A stretch of DNA of 64,000 bases from Chloroflexota bacterium (GTDB lineage Bacteria > Chloroflexota > Dehalococcoidia > Lucifugimonadales > QGNO01): NCBI GenBank assembly GCA_003228195.2, contig QGNO01000004.1:29452-93451 (forward strand). Reading direction: 5' to 3'. Numbering within the stretch: the first letter of the stretch is position 1; each line of letters starts with the position of its first letter. Below the pieces are notes generated by a model that did not search any database, was not told the DNA's origin, and saw only the letters and a list, made by a program, of their open reading frames with translations. The translations under genes were made by a program, and so were the position numbers. Positions 20,348 through 32,915 of the stretch are shown piece by piece.

Positions 20348-23300
20348 CTAAGTGCCATGTAAATATTTACTAACAGGAAGCACATTATAAGAGTCTTCCC
20401 TAATCAAACTATCAACAGCAGCTCTAGCAGTGTCTAATGAAGTAAAACATGGTATTCGATTCTCAACAGCAGACCGGCGTATTTCGTACCCATCTCTAAG
20501 TATCGAAGCAGACCCAGTCACTGTATTAATCACTGCCTGAACTTTCCCATCTTCAATGACATCAAGCACGTTAGGATGACCTAGTCCAAGCTTTTTAGCT
20601 ACAAGAGGCACTTCTAGTCCTAGGGCTATAATCATTGCTGCGGTACCTTCAGTAGCGTACAAATCGCATCCAGATTTGGCAAGCGCATGAAGTAAATCAA
20701 CCGCTTCCGGTTTATCCTTATCAGAAATACTGAGTAGAATAGGATACCCACGACTTAGATGAAGCCCACTGGCCAAAAGAGCCTTAGCTAATGCAGGGGT
20801 AAATTCACGATCTAGTCCCATAACTTCGCCTGTCGACTTCATTTCAGGGCCCAGATATGTATCGACGCCAGCCAATTTAGACATTGAGAACACTGGTGCT
20901 TTCACTCCAACCAAATCTGATCGCTTCCACAAGCCACCGCTATACCCCTGTTCTTTCAAGGTCTTGCCAAGCACTATCTTAGTAGCGATATTTACCATTG
21001 GGACCCCGGTAACTTTTGAAAGAAATGGCACCGTACGACTGGACCTAGGGTTTGCCTCAATAACGTAAACTGTCGAGCCATCATAAACATGATCCTGGAA
21101 GTTTTCAGGATCCCTATATGGACTAGACCCAGTAATGACATATTGAATATTAATCAAACCTTTGATTTCTAGTCCCAAAGCTATTCTTTTTGTATAGTCC
21201 TCAAGTGTCTGGACTTCTGCCGTTGTCAGGGTAAGACCAGGATATATAGCCATGGAGTCACCACTATGAACACCCGAACGTTCAACATGCTCCATGATCC
21301 CAGGAATCAATACCTCCGTCCCATCACATATCGCATCGACCTCCACTTCTCGACCTTCGAGATACTTGTCTATTAAAATCGACTTGCCCTCCACTATCTC
21401 CACTGCATTAGCGAGATAACCAACCAACTCCGAGGCATTCTGGACAATTTCCATCGCTCGACCGCCCAGGACATAACTCGGCCTCACCAAAACCGGATAA
21501 CCAATGCGTTGTGCGACGTTCAGTCCTTCCTCGACATTTGTAACCGCCGCCCCAGGAGGTTGAGGAATCCCCTGCCTTGATAAGAAATTCTCGAATTTGC
21601 GTCTGTCCGCTGCTATATCTATGGCCTGTGCGGAGGATCCCAAAATCGGCATTCCAGCGCGTGCAAGGATCTGGGATAAATTGATAGCCGTTTGCCCACC
21701 AAATTGGACTACCGAAGGAGTGAATTCAATAGTGCCGGACGAATCTTCTGTACATTCATTATCTAGAATATCCAAAATGCTTTCTTCATCTAAGGGCTCA
21801 AAATAAAGCCTGTCACTCGTATCAAAATCGGTGGAAACAGTTTCCGGGTTTGAATTGACTATAATGCTGGCGGTGTTCTCCTCCTGCAAAGCCCAAGCAG
21901 CATGCACGCTACAGTAGTCAAATTCAATTCCTTGTCCTATACGAATCGGCCCACTGCCAATAACTAACGCCTTACGACCGCTTAACGGCAATGCTTCATT
22001 CTCCACTTCGTAAGTACTATAAAAATATGGTGTCTTTGCTTCAAATTCGGCCGCACAAGTATCAACCATCTTGTAAACCGGGCCAATAGCCCACTCTCGC
22101 CTCAATGCCCTTACCTGATCAGGTAATCGATCAGCCAATGTTCCGATATATTCATCGGAAAAACCCAGCCGCTTCGCAGTATTCATTAATTTGGGGGTCA
22201 GTGATTCAGCAAGCAATCTACGCTCCATCTCTACAATCCTCTGTAATCCTGCAAGAAACCACGGATCTATCCCCGTAGTGGCACTGAGATCTTGCAGTGA
22301 AACGGATCGCCGGAGTGCAGTCATGAGAACCCAAAGCCGTGTATCCCTAGGCTCCAAGGGCAAATCATCAATTGACTTACTATTACCATCTCGCCAAGAC
22401 TTATCCTCCCAAAGCAAATTTTTTGCAGGCTGCTCCAAGGATCGTACGGCCTTTTGAAGCGCAGCTTCAAAAGTTCTATCTATCCCCATGACTTCCCCTG
22501 TGGCTTTCATTTGAACTCCTAAATTGCGTTCACCAGCAGGAAACTTATCAAAAGGCCACCTGGGAATTTTCACAACACAGTAATCGATTGTGGGTTCAAA
22601 AGCAGCCCCAGTCTTACCTGTGACCTTGTTGGATATCTCGTCCAATCGTTTACCCAAAGCAATTTTGGCAGCAACACGAGCTATAGGATAACCTGTGGCC
22701 TTACTCGCAAGGGCCGAGCTCCTACTAACCCTAGGATTAACTTCTATTACATAGTAGGCTGAAGAGGGTTTCCTCCCACCCGAATATTCGTGCGGGGCAG
22801 CCATTGGGTGAGGTGCAAGTGCAAACTGGACGTTGCAGCCACCTTCAACACCCAGCTCCCTGATTATTCGAAATGAGGCACTACGAAGCATTTGATAATC
22901 TTTATCAGATAGAGTTTGAGTCGGAGCAGTAACTATGCTGTCTCCAGTATGAACACCCATTGGATCAAGGTTTTCCATCGCACAAACCATGACGCAGTTA
23001 TCTCCACCATCTCTCATTATCTCGTATTCGACTTCTTTCCATCCCAGTAAATACTTTTCCAGCAATATCTGTTGAATAGGGCTTGCCTGCAACCCAGTGC
23101 TCACAACTCCATCGAGGTATTCAGGGCTAGACACCACTCCTCCACCAGTACCTCCCAATGTGTAAGCGGGTCGTACCACCAATGGAAATCCCATCCTCTG
23201 AGCACACGCTCTCGCTTCCTCTAGAGAGGTCACAGTCTCGCTCTCTGGCACAGGCTCACCTAGATCTATAAGCAATTGCCTAAACATCGACCTGTCTTCA

Positions 23301-23695
23301 GCTTTCTTGATAGTGTCTAGTTGCGTCCCAAGTAATCTGACTCCGTATTTTTCCAAAATACCTGCGTCGGCAACTTCCACGGCCAGATTTAATCCGGTCT
23401 GTCCACCCAAAGTAGGCAGTAATCCCTGTGGTCTTTCTGCCCGAATGATTCTCTCGATGACCTCTACAGTTAGCGGTTCAATATACACAACATCAGCTAT
23501 TCCTTGGTCGGTCATTATCGTCGCAGGATTCGAATTTACTAATATCGTAGTAATGCCTTCTTCCCTTAAAGACCTGCACGCTTGCGACCCAGCATAGTCA
23601 AACTCAGCAGCCTGACCAATGACAATTGGGCCCGATCCAATTATTAGCACCTTTTTGATTTCGTCAGAAATTTTAACCAATTTAATTCCTATCAT
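20348..23695 (-). CDS. carB: Carbamoyl-phosphate synthase large subunit
   Basis: Full-length duplicated ATP-grasp architecture (KVLIIGSGPIVIGQAAEFDYAGSQA..., KALVIGSGPIRIGQGIEFDYCSVHA...). Confidence 0.99.
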   Translation of the reverse strand: MIGIKLVKISDEIKKVLIIGSGPIVIGQAAEFDYAGSQACRSLREEGITTILVNSNPATIMTDQGIADVVYIEPLTVEVIERIIRAERPQGLLPTLGGQTGLNLAVEVADAGILEKYGVRLLGTQLDTIKKAEDRSMFRQLLIDLGEPVPESETVTSLEEARACAQRMGFPLVVRPAYTLGGTGGGVVSSPEYLDGVVSTGLQASPIQQILLEKYLLGWKEVEYEIMRDGGDNCVMVCAMENLDPMGVHTGDSIVTAPTQTLSDKDYQMLRSASFRIIRELGVEGGCNVQFALAPHPMAAPHEYSGGRKPSSAYYVIEVNPRVSRSSALASKATGYPIARVAAKIALGKRLDEISNKVTGKTGAAFEPTIDYCVVKIPRWPFDKFPAGERNLGVQMKATGEVMGIDRTFEAALQKAVRSLEQPAKNLLWEDKSWRDGNSKSIDDLPLEPRDTRLWVLMTALRRSVSLQDLSATTGIDPWFLAGLQRIVEMERRLLAESLTPKLMNTAKRLGFSDEYIGTLADRLPDQVRALRREWAIGPVYKMVDTCAAEFEAKTPYFYSTYEVENEALPLSGRKALVIGSGPIRIGQGIEFDYCSVHAAWALQEENTASIIVNSNPETVSTDFDTSDRLYFEPLDEESILDILDNECTEDSSGTIEFTPSVVQFGGQTAINLSQILARAGMPILGSSAQAIDIAADRRKFENFLSRQGIPQPPGAAVTNVEEGLNVAQRIGYPVLVRPSYVLGGRAMEIVQNASELVGYLANAVEIVEGKSILIDKYLEGREVEVDAICDGTEVLIPGIMEHVERSGVHSGDSMAIYPGLTLTTAEVQTLEDYTKRIALGLEIKGLINIQYVITGSSPYRDPENFQDHVYDGSTVYVIEANPRSSRTVPFLSKVTGVPMVNIATKIVLGKTLKEQGYSGGLWKRSDLVGVKAPVFSMSKLAGVDTYLGPEMKSTGEVMGLDREFTPALAKALLASGLHLSRGYPILLSISDKDKPEAVDLLHALAKSGCDLYATEGTAAMIIALGLEVPLVAKKLGLGHPNVLDVIEDGKVQAVINTVTGSASILRDGYEIRRSAVENRIPCFTSLDTARAAVDSLIREDSYNVLPVSKYLHGT

Positions 23696-23808
23696 GACCA
23701 AAGAAAGATGACGATCACCAATTCAACATCCAAGAAAAAATTTAGTTCGGCACGAACTATCTTAACTTTCAGTCATTCTTAAGCCTAAAAACAGTAGACC
23801 AAATACTA

Positions 23809-24417
23809 CTAAGCCTTCATAAGGAAGAGACTGCCCCAAGCTGCGATAAGCAACCAAGGCATCACACTCCAAACAAGTCGCTCAGACATTAACCTGGGCA
23901 TCCAAGGTTTACCTTCCGAACTCAATCCGAAATCCCTGAGACCCTGTTCCAATTCATTGTCACCCTCAGCGAGCTGTCTCGCGACCGTAGTACCTCGATT
24001 TTCAAATTTACGGCTCTGCCTGAGAAAAGTGAGATAGAGACTAGATCTCATACCCAGTTCACGCTCTATTTCGTTGCGTCGATACTCAGCAACTCTCTGC
24101 GCCGCAAACATTCGCCTGATCAGCAGCCACCAACCAAACGTTATCAGCGAGCAAATTCCACCTATGAGTGCCAGCATTCTCGAAGTTTCTTCAATTCCTG
24201 ATTGCATCATAGTGGCCTGAAAGGTTATACCTATCATGCTCAGTCCAACTACTACCATCCCACTTACCCAAGTTCGCGCATGCAACGCTGCCCAATATGC
24301 ATCGAGAAGCTCATACTCTACTAGCAACACTTGCCAACGATTTCGCGGCGGTACTTTCATAGCAACTTGTTCCGCCGGCATCGGATCATCTCCCAACTGA
24401 CGTGGTTCTCTCATCAC
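23809..24417 (-). CDS. Uncharacterised ~202-aa membrane protein inside the pyr operon
   Basis: Two N-terminal TM segments, charged central region, C-terminal TM; start overlaps carA stop by 4 nt. Confidence 0.85.
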   Translation of the reverse strand: MMREPRQLGDDPMPAEQVAMKVPPRNRWQVLLVEYELLDAYWAALHARTWVSGMVVVGLSMIGITFQATMMQSGIEETSRMLALIGGICSLITFGWWLLIRRMFAAQRVAEYRRNEIERELGMRSSLYLTFLRQSRKFENRGTTVARQLAEGDNELEQGLRDFGLSSEGKPWMPRLMSERLVWSVMPWLLIAAWGSLFLMKA

Positions 24418-25511
24418 TTATTCACTCCTTTAACCAACGACAAAAAACTGTCGAAAAGATAGTCATTATCCCAAGGCCCAGGGGCAGCCTCAGAATGAAA
24501 TTGTATTCCCATTAACGGGAAATCGTTATGCCTAATACCTTCAACCGTTCCGTCATTAAGATTTACATGGCTAACCTCCAATCCAGATGGCAATGTGTCC
24601 CCATCTACAGCAAATCCGTGATTTTGGGACGTAATATAAGTACGGCCTGTAGAAAAGTCCTTAACTGGATGATTACCTCCGTGATGCCCAAACTTCAATT
24701 TATATGTATTAGCACCCAACGCTCTTGCAATAAGTTGATGCCCCAAACATATCCCCATCAAAGGAACCTTACCGATCATTTCTTTCAAAGCATCAATAGC
24801 ATAACCCAAAAGAGCAGGGTCTCCAGGCCCAGGTGAAAATACTACCCCTGACGGATCCAAGTCCATGATAGTCTGAAAACTGCTCGTGGCCGGCACTACA
24901 GTAACGCGACAACCTCTTATTTCGAGGCTTCGCAAAATGTTGTATTTCACACCACAATCGGCAACTACAATATGCAAGCCCCCATTTGTATCTTCGGGAT
25001 TTAATCCCCAGTCGTAAGTTTGTTGAGTAGTTACAGAAGCCACGTGATCCAAATCCACGTAGCGCTTTGCACTCCGTAAGTGCTCCAGTGCCTGATCTCC
25101 GCTTAGTTCCGAGGTTATGCACCCCATCATTGCGCCCTGTGACCTTATACGCCGGGTGACTGATCTTGTGTCCACTTCACTGATGCCTTTAACGCCCTGT
25201 TTCCCTAAATATTCATTCAATCCAACGTCACTCAAATGATGACTCGGGTATTGACAGCTCTGCCGAACTACATATCCGGCAACCTGAATACGTTCGGATT
25301 CAACGTTGATTTCATTACAACCGTAATTCCCAATCAACGGATAGGTTGCCACAACGATTTGACCCGCATACGAAGGGTCAGTAAGAATTTCCTGATAGCC
25401 CGTCATTGATGTATTAAACACAACCTCTCCGACAGCGGTTCCCTCAGTTCCCATTGATTCACCTTGGTAAACTGACCCGTCTTCTAGAACTAGAATGGAA
25501 GCACTACTCAT
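24414..25511 (-). CDS. carA: Carbamoyl-phosphate synthase small subunit
   Basis: VFNTSMTGYQEILTDPSYAGQIVVATYPLIGNYG; GICLGHQLIARALGA; GIQFHSEAAPGP. Confidence 0.99.
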   Translation of the reverse strand: MSSASILVLEDGSVYQGESMGTEGTAVGEVVFNTSMTGYQEILTDPSYAGQIVVATYPLIGNYGCNEINVESERIQVAGYVVRQSCQYPSHHLSDVGLNEYLGKQGVKGISEVDTRSVTRRIRSQGAMMGCITSELSGDQALEHLRSAKRYVDLDHVASVTTQQTYDWGLNPEDTNGGLHIVVADCGVKYNILRSLEIRGCRVTVVPATSSFQTIMDLDPSGVVFSPGPGDPALLGYAIDALKEMIGKVPLMGICLGHQLIARALGANTYKLKFGHHGGNHPVKDFSTGRTYITSQNHGFAVDGDTLPSGLEVSHVNLNDGTVEGIRHNDFPLMGIQFHSEAAPGPWDNDYLFDSFLSLVKGVNK

Positions 25512-26864
25512 CCAGTTTCTCCTGTTCGTATACTAAGTTCCCTCCCACAAAAGCCATAACAACCTTACCCTTCAATCGAACTCCTTCAATTGGAGTGTTC
25601 TTTCCCTTGGAATTGAACTCCTCACTTGAGACTATCCAATCTTTGTTAGGATCGAAAACGACAATATCTGCCGTTGTCCCTTTTCTCAATGTAGCTAAAT
25701 CCGAATATGCATCTCCAAGTACTACAAGGGGTCCGACTGTCAACTTTGAAACAAGCGTCATTAGGTCAATTCGGTCATCGTGAACCAAGGTCATCAGCAA
25801 TCCAAAAGCCGTTTCTAACCCACTGAATCCATACGCAGCATCATCATAAGTGACCAACTTATCTATAACCGTTTGCGGTGCATGATCTGTAGCAATCACA
25901 TCTATAACCCCTTCGTTTAGTCCGGCTATGAGTGCTTCCACATCTTCACGGGATCTCAAAGGAGGGTTTACTTTAGTGAATGTGTCGTACGCCTCTAAAC
26001 CCAATGGCCCGTTTATAGGTCCATCTTGGTCATGCCCCAAAACCCACCTCTCATCTAGCGTTAAATGGTGCGGAGTAACCTCTGCCGTAACGTTAGCCCC
26101 TCTTTGTTTCGCCAATCGAATTAGATCGACAGAACCAGAGGTAGTAATATGCGCCACGTGTAACCGACCGCCAGTCAATTCGGCGAGTGCTATATCTCGA
26201 GCAATTACTGACTCCTCCGCAACGGACGGCCAACCTCTCAACCCTGTGCGATTAGAAATCCATCCTTCGTTCACAGGAGAACCTTGCGACAACTCTAAAT
26301 CTTCAGAATGTTGTATGACAGGCAAGGCAAGGCCACTGGAATACGCTAGGGCCTGTCGCATCAAATGTGAATCTGCCACCGGCTTCCCGTCGTCACTGAA
26401 TCCGACGGCGCCCGATTGCGCCATTTCCCAAAGCTCGGCCAGTTGTTTCCCTTCGCTACCTTTGGTAACACATCCTATAGGTAGTACCCTTGCTTTTCCG
26501 GCCAAGGCCGCTTTCTGAATCACATATTCAATCGTGACAGCGTTATCCATCGGCGGATTAGTATTAGGCATAGCGCATATCGTAGTGAACCCACCGTTGA
26601 CCGCAGCAGCAACCCCGGTACTTATAGTCTCCTTATCTTCATATCCAGGCTCTCGCAAATGTGTGTGCAAATCAATAAATCCTGGGCACACTACTAAGCC
26701 ATCCCCATTCAATAGTCTGCATCTCTCAGGAATATCCCCGTCCCTCAACGGTGCACCCACATGCTTTATTAAGCCTTCATCTACCAAGATGTCGCCAAAC
26801 TCATCCATCCCGGTGATCACATCTAACAGGCGAGCGTTCTTTATAAGAAAATGACCCAACTTAG

Positions 26865-26868
<4 letters not shown>
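25504..26868 (-). CDS. pyrC: Dihydroorotase
   Basis: VCPGFIDLHTHLREPGYEDKETI; HVAHITT; VIATDHAPQ. Confidence 0.97.
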
Positions 26869-28504
<1,636 letters not shown>

Positions 28505-28510
28505 TTAGAC

Positions 28511-28541
28511 CCTTACCAGCCTCACAGGACTGATTTCAAGG
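28511..28541 (-). promoter_or_regulatory. PyrR-binding anti-antiterminator loop
   Basis: Minus strand CCTTGAAATCAGTCCTGTGAGGCTGGTAAGG; contains AGTCCTGTGAGGCT (28531-28518), a full match to the PyrR-binding consensus ARUCCNGNGAGGYU. Confidence 0.9.
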
Positions 28542-28652
28542 TTACGTACTCGACAACTAATCATTCATCGAGTACGACTAGAGTATAGCATTCAATCGGA
28601 CCTAGTAGCAATCAAATAAATCGACCTTAAACGCACTTCCAGTGACAATAAA

Positions 28653-28684
28653 ATAGGTCCTCTCATAACGCCAAGAGGACCTAT
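28653..28684 (-). terminator. Intrinsic terminator downstream of malic enzyme genes
   Basis: ATAGGTCCTCT-cataacgcca-AGAGGACCTAT, 11-bp perfect stem followed on the minus strand by TTTATTG. Confidence 0.8.
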
Positions 28685-28709
28685 CTAATTCCATAGATTG
28701 TAACTTCTG

Positions 28710-30158
28710 TTATTTAATCAATGATTCCACGCCATACGCTTTCGGGGTACTCCTGCGTGCAACACCCGTCTTAACCGCTGCCTCAGCCACAGCCTTTGCC
28801 ACCGAAACGGCCACGTTTCGATCAAATACGTTGGGAATTATATATTCTTCGTTGAGTTGGCTATCTGGAACGCTATTAGCAATAGCTTTAGCAGCAGCCA
28901 ACTTCATTTCGGCATTAACTCTAGTGGCCCTGACATCTAGCATTCCTCTAAAAAATCCCGGGAAACATAGCGCATTATTAACCTGGTTTGGATAATCAGA
29001 GCGCCCGGTTGCCATCACTTTGACATACTCAGCAGCCTCTTCAGGGTAAATCTCCGGATCTGGGTTTGCCATTGCAAAAACTATTGCATCTTTATTCATG
29101 GCCTTGACGTGGTCAACCGTAATAACGCCAGGTCCCGACAATCCTATAAATAAATCCGCACCCGTCATCGCATCCATCAATGTGCCTTTGAAGTTATCAG
29201 GGTTGGTATTCTCCGCAAACCACTTCTTAGATTCGTTGTCACCGTAATCTCGATCCCTGTGAAGAACTCCTTGCCTATCGGCACCAACAACATCTAGCAA
29301 CCCAGCGTCCATGAGCATTCGAGTAGTGGCCATCCCACCCGCTCCAACGCCAACAACCACGGCCTTCATATTCTCGATTTTTTTTCCAGTAACCTTTACA
29401 GCATTGAGGAAAGCAGCAGTGCTAGTCACCGCTGTGCCATGCTGATCGTCATGGAATACCGGTATGTCCAATTTTTCTTGCAACCTCTCTTCTATGTAGA
29501 AACAGCGTGGTGCGGAAATATCCTCAAGATTTATTCCGCCAAATCCCACAGCGAAGTTTTCAATAGCCTCGACAATTTCATCTTGATCCTTGGTAGCCAG
29601 GCAAATCGGCCAAGCGTCAACACCCCCCAATTCCTTAAATAGCATGGCCTTGCCTTCCATTACAGGCATTGCAGCAGCTGGGCCAATATCACCTAGACCC
29701 AAAACAGCAGTGCCATCTGAGACAACAGCGACAGTATTTCCTTTGGCTGTTAAATTCCAACTCGATTCCGGATCGTCATGAATCGCCATACAAACTCGTG
29801 CGACTCCAGGCGTATAAGCCATAGACAGGTCATTCCGCGTTCTTACTGGACTCTTGGATCGCATCTCTATCTTTCCGTTAAGGTGCAAAAGAAAAGTGGG
29901 ATCAGAAACGCTAACGACATTTACGCCCGGAAGCTTCTTGAGCTTGGCAACCATGTCCTGGCCGTGAGCGACATCACTAGCGTTAATAGTGAGATCTCGA
30001 ATTACCTTATCCTGCGAAGATTGGACCAAATCAAGGGCCGATATGTCTCCGCCCATTTCACCGATAGCTGTAGTAATAGACCCGAGTTGGCCCGGCTGAT
30101 TGGGATATTCCGCCCTAATAGTAACTCCATATGCGATAGCAGGGTATCTTACAGACAT
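28710..30158 (-). CDS. Malic enzyme with N-terminal ACT domain (copy 1)
   Basis: N-terminal ACT-like [22 protein letters not shown]; malic enzyme core [34 protein letters not shown]. Confidence 0.95.
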   Translation of the reverse strand: MSVRYPAIAYGVTIRAEYPNQPGQLGSITTAIGEMGGDISALDLVQSSQDKVIRDLTINASDVAHGQDMVAKLKKLPGVNVVSVSDPTFLLHLNGKIEMRSKSPVRTRNDLSMAYTPGVARVCMAIHDDPESSWNLTAKGNTVAVVSDGTAVLGLGDIGPAAAMPVMEGKAMLFKELGGVDAWPICLATKDQDEIVEAIENFAVGFGGINLEDISAPRCFYIEERLQEKLDIPVFHDDQHGTAVTSTAAFLNAVKVTGKKIENMKAVVVGVGAGGMATTRMLMDAGLLDVVGADRQGVLHRDRDYGDNESKKWFAENTNPDNFKGTLMDAMTGADLFIGLSGPGVITVDHVKAMNKDAIVFAMANPDPEIYPEEAAEYVKVMATGRSDYPNQVNNALCFPGFFRGMLDVRATRVNAEMKLAAAKAIANSVPDSQLNEEYIIPNVFDRNVAVSVAKAVAEAAVKTGVARRSTPKAYGVESLIK

Positions 30159-30240
30159 TAAAATGACTCCTTATTAGCGAAGATCAATGATACACCACAG
30201 CCAGCTAAAGGGATACAGCTTCAAAGATTCTAGTCGTCAA

Positions 30241-31689
30241 TCATGCAGGCAATCCTGCAAATTCAGTGGTCTTGCTCCTCTTTATAGGCGCCATTCCAGT
30301 CGCGCGAGCAGCTTTTGCCACCGCATTTGCAACGCCCCTAACAACAGACCTGTCGAAAACGCTTGGGACAATGTATTCCTCATTGAGATGCCTGCGTGGC
30401 ACAGCGCTAGCTATAGCCCAAGCCGCCGCCATTTTCATCTCATCATTGACGCCTTTAGACCTAGAATCAAGGATTCCACGGAATACACCTGGAAAAGCCA
30501 AAACATTATTTATCTGATTAGGATAATCCGATCTGCCAGTAGCGATCACCTTCACATACGGCACAGCGCTTTCGGGATTTATTTCGGGATCAGGATTAGC
30601 CATCGCAAAAACTATCGAATTCTTCGCCATAACCTTTAGATGATCAATACTAAGTACATTGGGACCAGAAAGCCCTATAAAAACATCGGCATTGTTCATA
30701 GCACCCTTTAGGTCACCACGGAAGTTATCAATGTTCCCCTGTTCTGCAAACCATGTTTTGCCAGAATGTCCCGCCAAATCAATTCCAGAGTGCAAAATGC
30801 CCTCTCTGTCGTACCCAATGATGCTAGATACGCCTGCCTGCTTAATCAGTTTGGCCGTTGCTAAACCTGCGGCACCCGCACCAGATATCACTACATTAAT
30901 CTGATCTATCTTTTTTCCAACAACTTCTAAAGCGTTATATAAGGCTCCCAAGACAACTATTGCCGTTCCATGTTGATCATCATGAAATACCGGTATGTCC
31001 AATTCTTCTCTAAGTCTTTCCTCAATGTAAAAACAGTTTGGCGCAGCGATATCTTCAAGATTAATTCCGCCAAACCCAGGGGAAATATGCTTAACTATTT
31101 GGATTATTTTCTCGGGATCACTGGTATTCAAACAGATTGGCCATGAGTTAACGCCTGCCAGTTCTTTGAATAACAGCGCCTTACCCTCCATAACAGGCAA
31201 GGCTGCTGCAGGACCTATGTTTCCTAATCCCAAAACTGCTGTGCCGTCGGTTACAACCGCCACAGTGTTGGATTTAGAAGTAAGCGACCACACTGCCGAC
31301 GGGTCTTCATGTATAGCCATACTTACTCTAGCCACTCCAGGTGTATATGCCAACGAGAGATCGTTTCGCGTTCTAATCGGAATTTTCGAAACCATGTTGA
31401 TCTTGCCACCAAGATGCAACAGGAAAGTTGGATCAGATACGCTTCTGACGGACACACCATTAAGAACACCTACCGTACTTACTATCTCAGCACCATGATC
31501 GACATCACGTGCATTGACTGTGATGTCCCTAATCATGGTGCCAGAGTTAATAGATACGATATCTATAGCACCTATGTCACCACCAACCATACCAATAGCA
31601 GTAGTGATAACACCCAAATGGCCAGGGATGTTTTTATAGGCTACGCGTAGTGTGACACTGTAGGCAACCGCTGGATAACGATTAGTCAT
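30241..31689 (-). CDS. Malic enzyme with N-terminal ACT domain (copy 2)
   Basis: Same length and architecture as neighbour; [43 protein letters not shown]. Confidence 0.95.
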   Translation of the reverse strand: MTNRYPAVAYSVTLRVAYKNIPGHLGVITTAIGMVGGDIGAIDIVSINSGTMIRDITVNARDVDHGAEIVSTVGVLNGVSVRSVSDPTFLLHLGGKINMVSKIPIRTRNDLSLAYTPGVARVSMAIHEDPSAVWSLTSKSNTVAVVTDGTAVLGLGNIGPAAALPVMEGKALLFKELAGVNSWPICLNTSDPEKIIQIVKHISPGFGGINLEDIAAPNCFYIEERLREELDIPVFHDDQHGTAIVVLGALYNALEVVGKKIDQINVVISGAGAAGLATAKLIKQAGVSSIIGYDREGILHSGIDLAGHSGKTWFAEQGNIDNFRGDLKGAMNNADVFIGLSGPNVLSIDHLKVMAKNSIVFAMANPDPEINPESAVPYVKVIATGRSDYPNQINNVLAFPGVFRGILDSRSKGVNDEMKMAAAWAIASAVPRRHLNEEYIVPSVFDRSVVRGVANAVAKAARATGMAPIKRSKTTEFAGLPA

Positions 31690-32004
31690 GTATTATGCTC
31701 ATCATATGTTTCTGGATACTTCTTTCCAATATAATATTATCGTCTTACCATAAATTCTACTAGTAAACATAACAGATAGGAAAAAGTCCACAACATCCGT
31801 TAGATATCTCAACCCATGACAAAGAGTAGATCTTCATGCAAATTAGCAGAGCTTTTATGCTACTGGACGCAAGTGAAAAACAACAACTTCCATCTCAAGT
31901 CTAATATTCCATACGATAAATCACGCTAACTTAATAATGATACCTATTGGCATTTTTTGTATGGTTTTCGTATAATCACGCCGAACTGAGCAAAGGGTAA
32001 ATAC

Positions 32005-32889
32005 ATGAAGGCATTCTCTTTCACCGCACCAACAACTATAAAAGAAATGAACGAGATACTCGCTAATGTGACAACACCCGGGGAAATCCACCCGATTGTA
32101 GGTGGCACTGACCTCATAGAACAGGTTAAAACTGGCAGGCGTTCACCATCCATCGTAATGGACATCAAACAGATTCCAGAAATGAACCGACTGGAATGGG
32201 TTTCCGGAGAGGGCCTGCATTTAGGTGCCGCTGTTTCATGTACTGACACTGCTGCCTTTCCGCTCGTACAAGAAAGCTACGAGTCAATCAAAGAATCCTG
32301 CGGGCTTATAGGCTCGGTGCAAATCCAAAACCGAGCAAGTATAGTTGGAAATATCGCGAATTCTGCCCCCTCAGCCGATTCTGTGCCAAGCGGCCTAGTC
32401 CATGAAGCCAGTGTTGTGCTTATCGGTCCTTCAGGCACTCGTACGATCCCTTTGGAGGACTTCTTTACAGGTCCTGGAAGAAATGTATCGAAGCCAAATG
32501 AGGTGGTATTAGAGATCATATTACCTCCTCCGCCAAATAACAGCAGTAGCCATTACTTGAGGTTCATACCAAGAAATGAGATGGATATCGCAGTAGCTGG
32601 TGTAGCGACCTTACTGTCTCTTGCCCCAGGTTCTCGCACTTGTACTAAAGCAAGAATAGCTCTCGCTTCAGTGGGGCCTATCCCAGTTCGAGCCAAAGCG
32701 GCAGAGACTTTCCTTGAAGGTAAGGACCTGACTAACGACATTATCGAGAAAGCAGCGGAGACAGCTGTAGAATCAGCAAGCCCTATAACTGACGTAAGAG
32801 GCAGCATTGAATACCGCAAGAATCTGGTCAAAGTTCTAACAGAAAATACTCTGCGTATGTGTCTGAATTCATTAAACCAGAATTTATAG
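32005..32889 (+). CDS. Xanthine dehydrogenase/CO dehydrogenase FAD-binding (M) subunit-like
   Basis: GGTDLIEQVKTGRRSPSIVMDIKQIPEM; QIQNRASIVGNIANSAPSADSVP. Confidence 0.93.
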   Translation: MKAFSFTAPTTIKEMNEILANVTTPGEIHPIVGGTDLIEQVKTGRRSPSIVMDIKQIPEMNRLEWVSGEGLHLGAAVSCTDTAAFPLVQESYESIKESCGLIGSVQIQNRASIVGNIANSAPSADSVPSGLVHEASVVLIGPSGTRTIPLEDFFTGPGRNVSKPNEVVLEIILPPPPNNSSSHYLRFIPRNEMDIAVAGVATLLSLAPGSRTCTKARIALASVGPIPVRAKAAETFLEGKDLTNDIIEKAAETAVESASPITDVRGSIEYRKNLVKVLTENTLRMCLNSLNQNL

Positions 32890-32915
32890 GTTAACCATAT
32901 ATCAAGGAGAGTCAT

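Noticed and set aside
25928-26518. 196-aa + ORF opposite pyrC
   Set aside because: Antisense to dihydroorotase; no start context or family resemblance.
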